In this document: positions 24,041 through 31,950 of the stretch, one piece after another
How positions within the stretch are numbered: position 1 is the first letter of the stretch
How the letters are laid out: each line of letters opens with the position of its first letter
Assembly: GCF_014779795.1 (NCBI RefSeq)
Contig: NZ_JACXZS010000017.1
Coordinates: forward strand, 1 to 52,150
Source: Microbacterium helvum
GTDB taxonomy: Bacteria > Actinomycetota > Actinomycetes > Actinomycetales > Microbacteriaceae
Length of the DNA: 52,150 bases
Direction of reading: 5' to 3'
Notes under the pieces: generated by a model
Database searches by the model: none
What the model was told of the DNA's origin: nothing
Seen by the model: the letters and a program-made list of their open reading frames with translations, nothing else
Program-made: the position numbers and the translations under genes

Positions 24041-25505
24041 CTTCGCTCCCTCTGGAGGTGCGGGCGGTCACGGCGCCGAACGCGAAGCGGCGGGTCGTCC
24101 CGTCGGGACGGAGGGCTTCGACGACCGATACGGTGTCGCCCTCGCTCATGCCGTTGCGGTGGGCGATCTCGAGCAGGCCCAGCAGGTCGACGGGGCGGCG
24201 GGTCTCATCATCCGTGCCTTCGAAGGCCGCGCCGAGGTCGAACTCCTCGCCGAGACCCGCGACGTACTCCTCGAGCTCGGCGTACCTCGGGCCGCCCCAC
24301 GCGCGGGTGTCGGCATCCACGAACTCCGCGTCGCCGGCGCCGTCCGCCAGCGGCGCCGGGGCCCCGGGGGGACGGATGTCGCTCACCGACTGCCGCAGAT
24401 GTCCGAGGGCGGCCATCGGCAGGCTGCGCACGGGATCGACGGGCGCCTCGGCCGACGACGTGCTCGTCCACGCCTGCAGCCCCGACATCACGTCACGCAG
24501 CAGATCGTCGACCTGACGGTCGCGCACCGGGTCGTGGGTGCGCACCTGGCCGGTGATCACGTGCGATGCGCGACGCTGCGCGGTGAGCACCTCGAGCACG
24601 CCGAGTTCGACCCGGCGGCCGATCGCGTCGAGCTCGGCGCGCTGATCCGCGTCCATGAGGCGCGCGAACGGCTGCGCGAGCACGGTGTGCAGCTGCTCGG
24701 CGAGGTCGTCGATGCGCTCCGGGTCGCCCAGCAGCCGCAGTGCGCCCGCGAACGCGCGGCCCTCCGCCGTCGACTGCATCACGTGCTGACCACGCTCGAG
24801 GTACTCGCGGAGCACCTCGCCGGTCGGTCGCACGTCCCGACGCAGGTCCGCGACGACGTCGCGCTGCATGGCCTTGATCGACTCGGCCACGCGCGCGAAA
24901 TCGGCGGGAAGCTCGCGCGCCAGGTGCAGCACGTTCTCGGCCTCTTCGAGCAGCTGCTCGTCGTCGACGGGCGCCGCGCCGTCTGCCTGGATGCGCAGGA
25001 TCTCGGCGTCCAGCGCATCGCGGTCGGCCGTGAGCCGGGCGATGCGCGCCTGCGGGTCGGTCTCGGCGTCGGCGGCCAGCCGCTCGACGGCCTCGAGCAG
25101 CGTGCGCACGCGCGAGTTCGACACCCGCGTCCGCCCGCCGCCGGTGCGACCGGTGATCTCGAGCGCGCTCACCGCGTGCGCGGTGAGGCGGTACACCTCG
25201 ACGTCGCCGTCGATCTGCGGCACCAGCCAGCCCACCCTCACCCAGTGCCGGCAGATCTCGCGCGCCGTGCCGGCGGGCAGAACGCGCTCGTCCTCGTCGT
25301 AGCCGGCCGCGCGCAGCTCGTCGAGGATCTCGGCGATCTCGGCGTGCGCGTCGGCGACGGCGACGGCAGGCCGGTCGACCGTGAACACCACCGACAACGC
25401 GGCCACGACGAAGGGGGCATACCTGCGGTGCAGCAGGTCGAGAGTCGGGGTCCGGAACGCCGCCAGAGAGCGCAGGTACGCCGCCTCGGCACGCGTGTTC
25501 GTCAT
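24033..25505 (-). CDS. jetA: JetA / MksF: DUF3375 kleisin subunit
   Basis: The product is 490 aa from ATG 25505. The N-terminus (EAAYLRSLAAFRTPTLDLLH) and the overall length match DUF3375 proteins, the JetA kleisin of type I Wadjet systems. It bridges the two JetC heads and binds JetB. Helical segments such as AVERLAADAETDPQARIARL fit the kleisin middle part. The first gene of the operon, it has a -10 box (TACGCT, 25513-25518 on the minus strand) 7 nt before the start codon and a GC-rich hairpin just beyond. Confidence 0.88.
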   Translation of the reverse strand: MTNTRAEAAYLRSLAAFRTPTLDLLHRRYAPFVVAALSVVFTVDRPAVAVADAHAEIAEILDELRAAGYDEDERVLPAGTAREICRHWVRVGWLVPQIDGDVEVYRLTAHAVSALEITGRTGGGRTRVSNSRVRTLLEAVERLAADAETDPQARIARLTADRDALDAEILRIQADGAAPVDDEQLLEEAENVLHLARELPADFARVAESIKAMQRDVVADLRRDVRPTGEVLREYLERGQHVMQSTAEGRAFAGALRLLGDPERIDDLAEQLHTVLAQPFARLMDADQRAELDAIGRRVELGVLEVLTAQRRASHVITGQVRTHDPVRDRQVDDLLRDVMSGLQAWTSTSSAEAPVDPVRSLPMAALGHLRQSVSDIRPPGAPAPLADGAGDAEFVDADTRAWGGPRYAELEEYVAGLGEEFDLGAAFEGTDDETRRPVDLLGLLEIAHRNGMSEGDTVSVVEALRPDGTTRRFAFGAVTARTSRGSEDD

Positions 25506-25512
25506 CGACTCC

Positions 25513-25518
25513 AGCGTA
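25513..25518 (-). promoter_or_regulatory. -10 box of the jet operon
   Basis: Read on the minus strand it is TACGCT, ending 7 nt before the jetA ATG. No clear -35 is seen, and the -35 position overlaps the GC-rich hairpin at 25526-25550. Confidence 0.35.
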
Positions 25519-25525
25519 TCGGGCG

Positions 25526-25550
25526 GGCGGGGGCGCACCGAACCCCCGCC
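25526..25550. terminator. GC-rich hairpin between jetA and the upstream gene
   Basis: GGCGGGGG pairs with CCCCCGCC across a 9-nt loop. It lies 16 nt after the stop of the minus-strand gene at 25567-26043. Confidence 0.5.
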
Positions 25551-25566
25551 AGCTGATCGGCGCTCG

Positions 25567-26043
25567 TCACGGGATGTGCGCGCGCACCGCGTCGAGGAAC
25601 GCGGCAGGGTCATCGGCCGAGACCCGCAGCGCCGACACGGTCACCGTCCCCTGCGGCAGCCGAAGCGTCGTACGGCGCTCCAGCGCGATCTCGATGTCGG
25701 CGAAGTCCTGCACCACCTGATTGAGCACCTGCTCGTCGCCGGCACCGGTGAGACTGAGCGGCGGGGCGCCTGACAGCCCCACGCGCCGGCGCTCCACCGA
25801 CGCGACGAGCTCCCACGGCAGGTCGATGTCGACCTCGGCACCGTGACGGATGCGGATGCCGCCCGGTCCCACCGCGTGCGGACGGGTGAGGTATCCGCAC
25901 AGCATCCCGACGACCGTGAGGACGCCCCACACGCCGAGCGCGAGAAGCGGCCACCGCACCGCGGGGATGCCCCGGAACAGCAGATCCATGATCGGGATCT
26001 CGATCAGCGACAGCACCGCGAACACGATCAGCACCGTGCGCAC
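25567..26043 (-). CDS. Small PH-like membrane protein
   Basis: The product is 158 aa from GTG 26043, where a -10 box (TACGAC) lies 6 nt upstream. Two TM helices occupy about residues 1-20 and 30-52. A C-terminal cytoplasmic part looks like a bacterial PH-type domain: GPGGIRIRHGAEVDIDLPWE, LVASVERRR and VSADDPAAFLDAV. This layout is common in actinobacterial membrane proteins of unknown function. It is divergent from the TetR gene and upstream of jetA on the same strand. Confidence 0.7.
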   Translation of the reverse strand: MRTVLIVFAVLSLIEIPIMDLLFRGIPAVRWPLLALGVWGVLTVVGMLCGYLTRPHAVGPGGIRIRHGAEVDIDLPWELVASVERRRVGLSGAPPLSLTGAGDEQVLNQVVQDFADIEIALERRTTLRLPQGTVTVSALRVSADDPAAFLDAVRAHIP

Positions 26044-26115
26044 CGGTTTGTCGTAGCCGACCGCGACGGCACCGGGATGCTTGTCAATACGAGTGCAATG
26101 CGAAAGGCTGGCGGC

Positions 26116-26715
26116 ATGCCCAAGATCGTCGACCACGACGAACGGCGACGACAGATCGCCGATGCCGTGTATCGCGTGACGGCGAGATCCGGACTGGATG
26201 CCGTCAGCCTGCGCCACGTGGCCGCCGAGGCCGGCGTGACCGCGGGAATGGTCCAGCACTACTTCCCTTCCAAGGACGACATGCTCGCCCACGCGATGGA
26301 GGTGGCGCGGCAGCGCTACGAGGAGCGCTTCACGGCGGCCGTCGCGGCGCTCGGCCCCGACGCGACGCCGCGCGAGACGCTGCGCGCGATCCTGCGGAAC
26401 TTCATCCCCCGGGACGCCGTCGAGATCGACGACGGCCGCGTGAGCCTGGCGTTCCAGGCGTACGCGGCGACCCGCGACGAGCCTGCCGAGCGGCTCGCCG
26501 CCGAGGATGCGCTCCTGCATGGGCACCTGAGCGGGCTGGTCGAGGCCTGCGCGGAGGTGAGCGCGGCCGAGGCCTCACTCGTCGCGACAGGGCTGCTGGC
26601 CACCGCCGAGGGCCTCGGCCTGAAGGTGCTGAGCGCCGGACTGGCCTCGCGCACGGCCGTGGACGCCTTGGATCACCAGCTCGCCCGGGTGCTCGGCACA
26701 CGCGACACCGCCTAG
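26116..26715 (+). CDS. TetR/AcrR-family transcriptional regulator
   Basis: The product is 199 aa. The N-terminal helix-turn-helix is clear: RRRQIADAVYRVTARSGLDA, then VSLRHVAAEAGVTAGMVQHY and FPSKDDML. The C-terminal part (ALLHGHLSGLVEACAEVSAA, LATGLLATAEGLGLKVLSAG) fits the TetR_C_6/BetI-like ligand domain. An in-frame upstream ATG at 26098 would add six residues. The gene it most likely controlled, an SDR, survives only as a 26-codon tail right behind it. Confidence 0.88.
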   Translation: MPKIVDHDERRRQIADAVYRVTARSGLDAVSLRHVAAEAGVTAGMVQHYFPSKDDMLAHAMEVARQRYEERFTAAVAALGPDATPRETLRAILRNFIPRDAVEIDDGRVSLAFQAYAATRDEPAERLAAEDALLHGHLSGLVEACAEVSAAEASLVATGLLATAEGLGLKVLSAGLASRTAVDALDHQLARVLGTRDTA

Positions 26716-26725
26716 TCTTCTGCAC

Positions 26726-26806
26726 ATGTCGCAGCGCACTCCCCCGGATCCCCCATTCCTCACCGGAGCAGTGCTGTCGGTCGACGGCGGCTGGGTCGCA
26801 CACTGA
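26726..26806 (+). pseudogene. C-terminal scar of a short-chain dehydrogenase (SDR) gene
   Basis: The frame ends in PFLTGAVLSVDGGWVAH and TGA, which is the standard C-terminus of SDR enzymes (family pattern F[VI]TGxxLxVDGGW). Only 26 codons exist, directly after the TetR gene, so the catalytic body (YxxxK, Rossmann) has been deleted. The last base of its stop is the first base of the lysozyme ATG. Confidence 0.7.
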
Positions 26807-27549
26807 TGTCGCCGATGCGCAGAGGAACAGCGCGCCTCATCGCGGCTCTCGCAGGCGTGTTCGCGCTGCTCGGAATCCTCGCCGCGCTCGTCGCCACGGG
26901 CGTCATCTGGCCAGGGCGGATCTTCGCCGCCGGCTACGCCGTGCGAGGAGTGGACATCTCGAGCTACCAGGGCGAGGTCGACTGGGACGTCCTGTCCGCT
27001 CAGGACATCGACTTCGCCTACATCAAAGCGACCGAGGGGTCCTCATCGGTCGACTCGCAGTTCGTCAGCAACTGGGAGGGAGCGGTGCAGACCGATCTGC
27101 TGGTCGGCGCCTATCACTTCGTCAGCTTCGACAGCAGCGGCGAGACGCAGGCCGCCCATGTCATCGAAACGGTCCCCGACGGTGCCACGCTGCCGATCGC
27201 CCTGGACTTCGAGTACTACGGCGACTACTTCCAGCACCCGCCGGCGCGCGAGAAGGTCGACGCGATCCTGGTGCCGCTGCTGGAGATGCTCGAAGAGCAC
27301 TACGGAGCACCGCCGGTCATCTACGCGACCCCCGAGGCGTACGACCGCTATCTGTCCGGTCGGTACGCCGGCTACCCGATCTGGATCCGGTCCATCGTCC
27401 TTCCCGCGCAGCTGGAGGACGGCCGCGATTGGACCCTCTGGCAGTACTCGAACCGCGACCGGCTCGAGGGATACGACGGCGTCGAGCACTACATCGACAT
27501 GAACGTCTTCAACGGCACGCGAGAGGAACTCGCCGCCCTCGCCGGGTGA
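26806..27549 (+). CDS. GH25 lysozyme, membrane-anchored or secreted
   Basis: The product is 247 aa. An N-terminal TM/signal segment (LIAALAGVFALLGILAALVA) precedes the GH25 muramidase domain: GVDISSYQGEVDW, DFAYIKATEG, IALDFEYYGD (with the catalytic Asp and Glu), and DWTLWQYSNRDRLEG near the end. It cleaves the beta-1,4 bond between MurNAc and GlcNAc in peptidoglycan outside the cell. It may be a cell-wall remodelling enzyme rather than a phage lysin, since no phage genes are nearby. The start overlaps the preceding SDR scar by 1 nt. Confidence 0.88.
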   Translation: MSPMRRGTARLIAALAGVFALLGILAALVATGVIWPGRIFAAGYAVRGVDISSYQGEVDWDVLSAQDIDFAYIKATEGSSSVDSQFVSNWEGAVQTDLLVGAYHFVSFDSSGETQAAHVIETVPDGATLPIALDFEYYGDYFQHPPAREKVDAILVPLLEMLEEHYGAPPVIYATPEAYDRYLSGRYAGYPIWIRSIVLPAQLEDGRDWTLWQYSNRDRLEGYDGVEHYIDMNVFNGTREELAALAG

Positions 27550-27555
27550 ACAGTC

Positions 27556-28602
27556 TCATCGCCGCGTCGACTGCCGCTCAACGAGTTCGAAGTCGACGAC
27601 GACCTTGCGCGGCGGCGGCTGGTGCTCACGATCGGCTCCGTCCAGACGCAGCTGGATCCGCTCCTCCAGCAGGGCCACCGCTCTGGCCGCGATCTCGTCG
27701 CGCCCGGGATCGATCGTCGTCAGCGGCGGAAGCGAGTACTGGGTCTCTTCGATGTTGTCGAAGCCCACGAGAAGCACGTCCTCCGGGACGCGCAGACCCC
27801 GGTCGGTCAGCGCCGCGAGGGCGCCGAGCGCCAGGGTGTCGGCGAAGGCCACGACGGCGTCCGGCACGACGCCCCGGTTCAGGATCTCGGCCATCGTCGC
27901 GGCGCCGGTGGAATGGTAGTAGTCGCGCACGCCGATCACCGCCCGCGGATCGAGCTCGAGCCCGTGCGCCTCGAGCGCCTGCCGGAAGCCCTGCAGGCGA
28001 AGGGTGCCGCTGCTCGCGGACGGATCGTCCTTCGCGCCGAGCGGCACGATGCGCCTCGCCCCGAGCGCGATGACATGCTCGGCCGCGGCCCGCGCGCCTT
28101 CGACGTTCTGCATCGTGACGTGGTCGACGCCGGCGTCGAAGATGCGCTCTCCGAGCAGCACCAGGGGGAAGTCGACGTCGAACAGGGCGGCATCCTGCTC
28201 CCCCAGGGCCAGCGGCGAGAAGATGACCCCGTCGACGAGCGACCGGTAGCTGCCGTTCAGCACCTTCAGCTCACGGTCGCGTTCGTCGTTGGTCTGCTGG
28301 ATGAACACCGTGAGCCCGACCTTCGCGGCCTCGCGCATCACCGCATCGGCGAGTTCGGCGAAGTACACGCCGCGCACGGCAGGAAGGACGAGAGCGATCA
28401 CGCCCGTGCGTCCTCGACTGAGGTTCCGCGCCGAGACGTTGACGTGATAGTCGAGCTCGCGGATGACCTGCTCGACGTTCTCACGCGTCTCGGGACGGAC
28501 GTGCGGGTAGCCGTTGAGGACGTTCGAGACGGTCTTGATCGACACTCCTGCCGCCTGAGCGACGTCGCGGATCGTCGCCGAGCCGCTCGTCTTGCGTGCC
28601 AC
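27556..28602 (-). CDS. LacI-family transcriptional regulator
   Basis: The product is 348 aa from GTG 28602. The N-terminal HTH is textbook: ATIRDVAQAAGVSIKTVSNV, then LNGYPHVRPET. The hinge helix (NVSARNLSRGRTGVIALV) and periplasmic-binding-type core follow (VGLTVFIQQTNDE, DVLLVGFDN, LTTIDPGRDEIA). Such repressors respond to sugars or sugar-derived ligands. It is adjacent to and co-oriented with the large secreted esterase, whose upstream region holds two perfect LacI-type palindromes; it probably controls that gene. Confidence 0.9.
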   Translation of the reverse strand: MARKTSGSATIRDVAQAAGVSIKTVSNVLNGYPHVRPETRENVEQVIRELDYHVNVSARNLSRGRTGVIALVLPAVRGVYFAELADAVMREAAKVGLTVFIQQTNDERDRELKVLNGSYRSLVDGVIFSPLALGEQDAALFDVDFPLVLLGERIFDAGVDHVTMQNVEGARAAAEHVIALGARRIVPLGAKDDPSASSGTLRLQGFRQALEAHGLELDPRAVIGVRDYYHSTGAATMAEILNRGVVPDAVVAFADTLALGALAALTDRGLRVPEDVLLVGFDNIEETQYSLPPLTTIDPGRDEIAARAVALLEERIQLRLDGADREHQPPPRKVVVDFELVERQSTRR

Positions 28603-28688
28603 GGTCCCTGCTGCCCCCTTGGAATCAGTCGTCAGCGTACAACACGGCACCACGCTCGCCGCGGCGCGAGGTGGGTGAGCAGCGGGGT

Positions 28689-28728
28689 GACGAGGTGGGC
28701 TGCCGACGCCGCCGGCTCCCACCTCGTC
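28689..28728. terminator. Hairpin terminator after the esterase gene
   Basis: GACGAGGTGGG pairs with CCCACCTCGTC across an 18-nt loop, 16 nt after the esterase stop. The pairing continues outward with GCAGCGGGG and CCCCG..TGCTGC interrupted by small bulges. Confidence 0.6.
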
Positions 28729-28744
28729 GCCCCGAGTGCTGCTG

Positions 28745-30949
28745 CTAGAACAACCGCGGAAGGAAGTCCGACAGCCCCTGCCACCAGACGTCGAAGCCGT
28801 GCGGCCCCGGGATGATCGTCTTGAATGTGGGGATGCCGTTCGCCGTCAGGCCGGCCTCGACACCGTTGATCGCCGACACCGCGCCCGCGTCCACGTCACC
28901 GGCGTACAGCGTGACCGACTTGGTCGTCGCGATGACCGTCTGGCCGCCCGGCGTCGAGGGGTCGAGACTCGCCGCCGTGAACGGGGGCGAGAACATGCCG
29001 AAGTAGGCGAAGTTGCCCGGGTGGTTGAGCATCGCGCCGTTCGTCAGGAATCCGCCCCACGACAGGCCGGCCAGTGCACGCTCGGACGCGTCGTCCGAGA
29101 CGTTGTACTGCGCGCTCACCAGCGGCATCACGTTGCCCGCCAGATCGCCCCAGATGTCGAACGGCGCGCCCGTGTAGCCGGGCATCACGACGACCATGGG
29201 TCTGATGTCGCCGCGCGCGTACAGGTTGTCGAGGATCTGCGACGCCCGTCCGACCTCGGTCCAGCTCGCGTAGTTCTGCCCGTAGCCGTGGTAAAGGTAC
29301 AGCACCGGGTACGCCTCGGCGCGGTTCGGGTCGTAGTCCACCGGGGTCCAGACCTTGACCTTCGATGCACCGAACGCGCCGGTGTAGCTCAGCGTTGAGA
29401 CATCCCCCGCCTGATCGGCGGGCACATCCGCGAGCAACGGGGTGCGCTCGCCGCCGGGCACGAACAGCTGGCTCTCCATGTTGACGACGTTCGTCGTGTC
29501 CTGCGGATCGTGGGAGCCGACTCCGTCCACCTCGTAGCGCCAGTAGTAGTAGCCGTCGATCGGTCCGATCGTGGTCCGCCAGCGGTCGCCCTCCTTGGTC
29601 AACGGGATGCGGAACCACTGCCCGTTCGGAGCCCAGTCGCCCCATAGCACCACATCCTTGGCGTCAGCCCACTGCGTGCCGGTCTCGAAGGTGACCATGC
29701 CGTCGGCGTCGATGTGCGGGGTGGCGATGCTGCCGACGGCGGGCGCCGCATAGGGCTCCGTCTGAGCGAGATGCCCCGCGCTGGGGCCGCGGTCGTGCAC
29801 GCTGGGCTGGAACGCCCGGGTCGCGAAGTCGCGGAGGTTCTCGCGCCACGTGTCCCACACGCCGCCCGTCTCGGGGTGGACGCCGTCGAACTCGAGACGC
29901 ACCCCGGCGCCCTTCAGCTCTTGCATGGCCTCGTAGGTCCCGTTGTAGTGCGGGTCGAGCGTGTTGCCGACGTAGAACCGCAGGAGGTCGGTCTTGGCGT
30001 TCAGCTTGCGTGCCAGCGCGGGAGTGACGTGGGTGTCCTCGGACAGGTAGCCCGACAGCGACCCGACCGCCCCGAAGACGCCGGGCTCGCCCGCCGCGAG
30101 CTCGAGCGCCTGCGATGCGCCGCGCCCGATGCCGGCGATCCCGGTCTCTTTCACCTTGTCCGACACGTTGTACGCGGATTGCACGGCGGGGACGATGCCG
30201 TCCACGACCTCCGCACGGAAGTCGGCGTCACCTGCGTCGGCCATCACCACGACCATCGCGGCGAGGTCGCCGTCGACGGCGAGGTTGTCCAGCACCTGCG
30301 AGGCGCGACCGAGTTCGAGCCACTCGCGGGCGGACTGCCCCTCGTCGGCGAGCAGGTACAGCACGGGGTAGGCGTGCGCCTGCTTGGCCGTGTAGCCCGG
30401 CGGCGTCCACACCATGGCGGAACGCCGGCCGTCGGTGCCGGGCGAGTCGTAGGTGAGCTCGGAGACTGTGCCCCCTCCCGTCGCAACATCGTCCATCCAC
30501 GTCACCTCGGGACCGGGGACGAACAGCGTGTTCCAGTCGGGATGCGAAGTGACGGCCACGGGACTGTCCGGGCTGCGGAACACCACCTTGGAGCGGTCGG
30601 GCATCGTGGCCACGTACTGGTAGTAGTACAGGCCAGGCTCGAGGGGGCCGATGTTCGCGACGCAGTTCGCTCCGTTCCCATCGAGCCCCATGGCCGCCCA
30701 GGACTTCGACGGGCCGAAGTTGCCCTCGATCTCGGCACCGGCCCCCGTGGAGTTGCCGCACGCGTTCGACGGCACCTGCGACTTCGGCACGGTGAAGTAG
30801 TGGTAGATCCCTTGCTGCGACTCCCACGGATCGGGAGCTGCAGCGACCGCAGGAACCGCGGTCACGATCGAGATCGCCACGGCCACCGCGAGACCGGCGG
30901 CCGTGGCGCCGGCGGCACGAGGCTTGCGAGCCCGGAGGTCATTCCTCAT
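28745..30949 (-). CDS. Secreted double alpha/beta-hydrolase esterase; first domain lacks its nucleophile
   Basis: The product is 734 aa with a signal peptide (AAGLAVAVAISIVTAVPAVA, cut after about residue 38). It has two similar halves. Each starts with a carbohydrate-binding E-set/CBM48-like domain (LEPGLYYYQYVATMPD; IDGYYYWRYEVDGVGSHDP), followed by an esterase-D/feruloyl-esterase-like hydrolase. The second half has the nucleophile elbow GLSWGG (Ser630) and His717 (GPHGFD). In the first half the elbow reads GIGRGA, so Gly275 replaces the serine, while His358 remains. It probably deacylates plant polysaccharides; the substrate is inferred from the family. RBS aggaag precedes ATG 30949. Confidence 0.85.
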   Translation of the reverse strand: MRNDLRARKPRAAGATAAGLAVAVAISIVTAVPAVAAAPDPWESQQGIYHYFTVPKSQVPSNACGNSTGAGAEIEGNFGPSKSWAAMGLDGNGANCVANIGPLEPGLYYYQYVATMPDRSKVVFRSPDSPVAVTSHPDWNTLFVPGPEVTWMDDVATGGGTVSELTYDSPGTDGRRSAMVWTPPGYTAKQAHAYPVLYLLADEGQSAREWLELGRASQVLDNLAVDGDLAAMVVVMADAGDADFRAEVVDGIVPAVQSAYNVSDKVKETGIAGIGRGASQALELAAGEPGVFGAVGSLSGYLSEDTHVTPALARKLNAKTDLLRFYVGNTLDPHYNGTYEAMQELKGAGVRLEFDGVHPETGGVWDTWRENLRDFATRAFQPSVHDRGPSAGHLAQTEPYAAPAVGSIATPHIDADGMVTFETGTQWADAKDVVLWGDWAPNGQWFRIPLTKEGDRWRTTIGPIDGYYYWRYEVDGVGSHDPQDTTNVVNMESQLFVPGGERTPLLADVPADQAGDVSTLSYTGAFGASKVKVWTPVDYDPNRAEAYPVLYLYHGYGQNYASWTEVGRASQILDNLYARGDIRPMVVVMPGYTGAPFDIWGDLAGNVMPLVSAQYNVSDDASERALAGLSWGGFLTNGAMLNHPGNFAYFGMFSPPFTAASLDPSTPGGQTVIATTKSVTLYAGDVDAGAVSAINGVEAGLTANGIPTFKTIIPGPHGFDVWWQGLSDFLPRLF

Positions 30950-31037
30950 CGAACTTCCTTTCGTCGATGCGCGGGAGCGCCGCGCCCGTGTACGCACACC
31001 GACGCTCTCTGTCCCTGGATTCGCGGATCGAGAAGGA

Positions 31038-31051
31038 TTACACCGGTGTAA
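31038..31051. promoter_or_regulatory. LacI-type operator 1 (esterase promoter)
   Basis: TTACACCGGTGTAA is a perfect 14-bp palindrome with the central CG typical of LacI-family operators, 89 bp upstream of the esterase start. Confidence 0.75.
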
Positions 31052-31061
31052 CGAGGTCAAT

Positions 31062-31075
31062 TTACACCGGTGTAA
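31062..31075. promoter_or_regulatory. LacI-type operator 2 (esterase promoter)
   Basis: This is a second identical TTACACCGGTGTAA, 24 bp from the first (centre to centre). A TTGACC -35-like hexamer lies between the two on the minus strand. Confidence 0.75.
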
Positions 31076-31111
31076 ACGAGTCGACAAGAGATTCGTTGCC
31101 GCCAACGACAA

Positions 31112-31143
31112 AGCCCTGGCAGATCCTGCGATCTGCCAGGGCT
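31112..31143 (-). terminator. Terminator of tRNA-Pro
   Basis: AGCCCTGGCAGATC pairs perfectly with GATCTGCCAGGGCT over 14 bp with a 4-nt loop (ctgc). It lies 7 nt beyond the tRNA 3' end and is followed on the minus strand by TTTG. Confidence 0.8.
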
Positions 31144-31149
31144 TCTCTG

Positions 31150-31223
<74 letters not shown>

Positions 31224-31330
31224 ATGTTCAGTTGTCGTTCCCGCGCCTTCGCGCGGACAACTCCCCCATCCTACCCGGTCCGCGGAGGCCTCGCGAACAC
31301 GGGGAGCCTCGGGCGTGGCATCCCGTTCCC

Positions 31331-31359
31331 TTGCCGATGTCGCCGGCCCGCAATAACGT
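31331..31359 (+). promoter_or_regulatory. Promoter of leaderless GNAT gene
   Basis: TTGCCG (31331-31336) and TAACGT (31354-31359) are 17 bp apart. The -10 ends 6 nt before ATG 31366. Confidence 0.55.
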
Positions 31360-31365
31360 CACGTC

Positions 31366-31950
31366 ATGGCCCGCATCACGATCGAACCCGCGACCGCAGA
31401 CCGCTTCGACGACGCCCAGCACGCGCTGAGCGGCGGCGGCGACGGGCGCGGCTGCCAGTGCCAGTGGTGGACGATCACCAACGCGGAGTTCAACCGGACG
31501 ACCCAGGACGAGAGACGCGGACTCCTGCGGGACGAGGTGGTGGCCGGTCCCCCGCCGGCGCTCATCGCCTACGTCGACGGCGAGGCGGCCGGGTGGGTGC
31601 GGGTGGGTCCGCGCACGCGCCAGGCACGGCTCGCTCGCACGCGCAGATTCGCCGCGTCCGAAGAGCCGTGGGACGACGAAAGCGTCTGGGCCGTCACGTG
31701 CTTCGTGGTACGCAGAGAGCACCGCCGCCAGGGCCTCAATGCGCAGCTGCTGGCCGCCGCACTCGATTACGCTCGCGCGAGCGGCGCACGGGTGGTCGAG
31801 GCGTATCCGAGCGATCCGCACGCCGGCAAGAAGATCCCCGTGAACGACCTCTACCGCGGGGCGCTGTCGACTTTCGAGGCCGCCGGGTTCCGCGAAGTGG
31901 CGCGTCCGCGCCCCGACCTCGCGATCGTGTCGCTCGACCTCAGCGAGTGA
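31366..31950 (+). CDS. GNAT-family acetyltransferase (CxC subtype)
   Basis: The product is 194 aa. The acetyl-CoA core is VWAVTCFVVRREHRRQGLNA, followed by LLAAALDYARASGARVVEAY and LSTFEAAGFREV. The N-terminal pair CQCQWW (about residues 27-32) matches CQCQ in the protein at 8846-9433; both also share the helix-strand order and spacing. The substrate is unknown. Its stop overlaps that of the converging ltrA gene by 11 nt. Confidence 0.87.
   Translation: MARITIEPATADRFDDAQHALSGGGDGRGCQCQWWTITNAEFNRTTQDERRGLLRDEVVAGPPPALIAYVDGEAAGWVRVGPRTRQARLARTRRFAASEEPWDDESVWAVTCFVVRREHRRQGLNAQLLAAALDYARASGARVVEAYPSDPHAGKKIPVNDLYRGALSTFEAAGFREVARPRPDLAIVSLDLSE

Noticed and set aside
26806..27549. GH25 lysozyme as a prophage endolysin
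   Set aside because: No holin, portal, capsid or integrase genes are near. The enzyme has its own N-terminal membrane segment.
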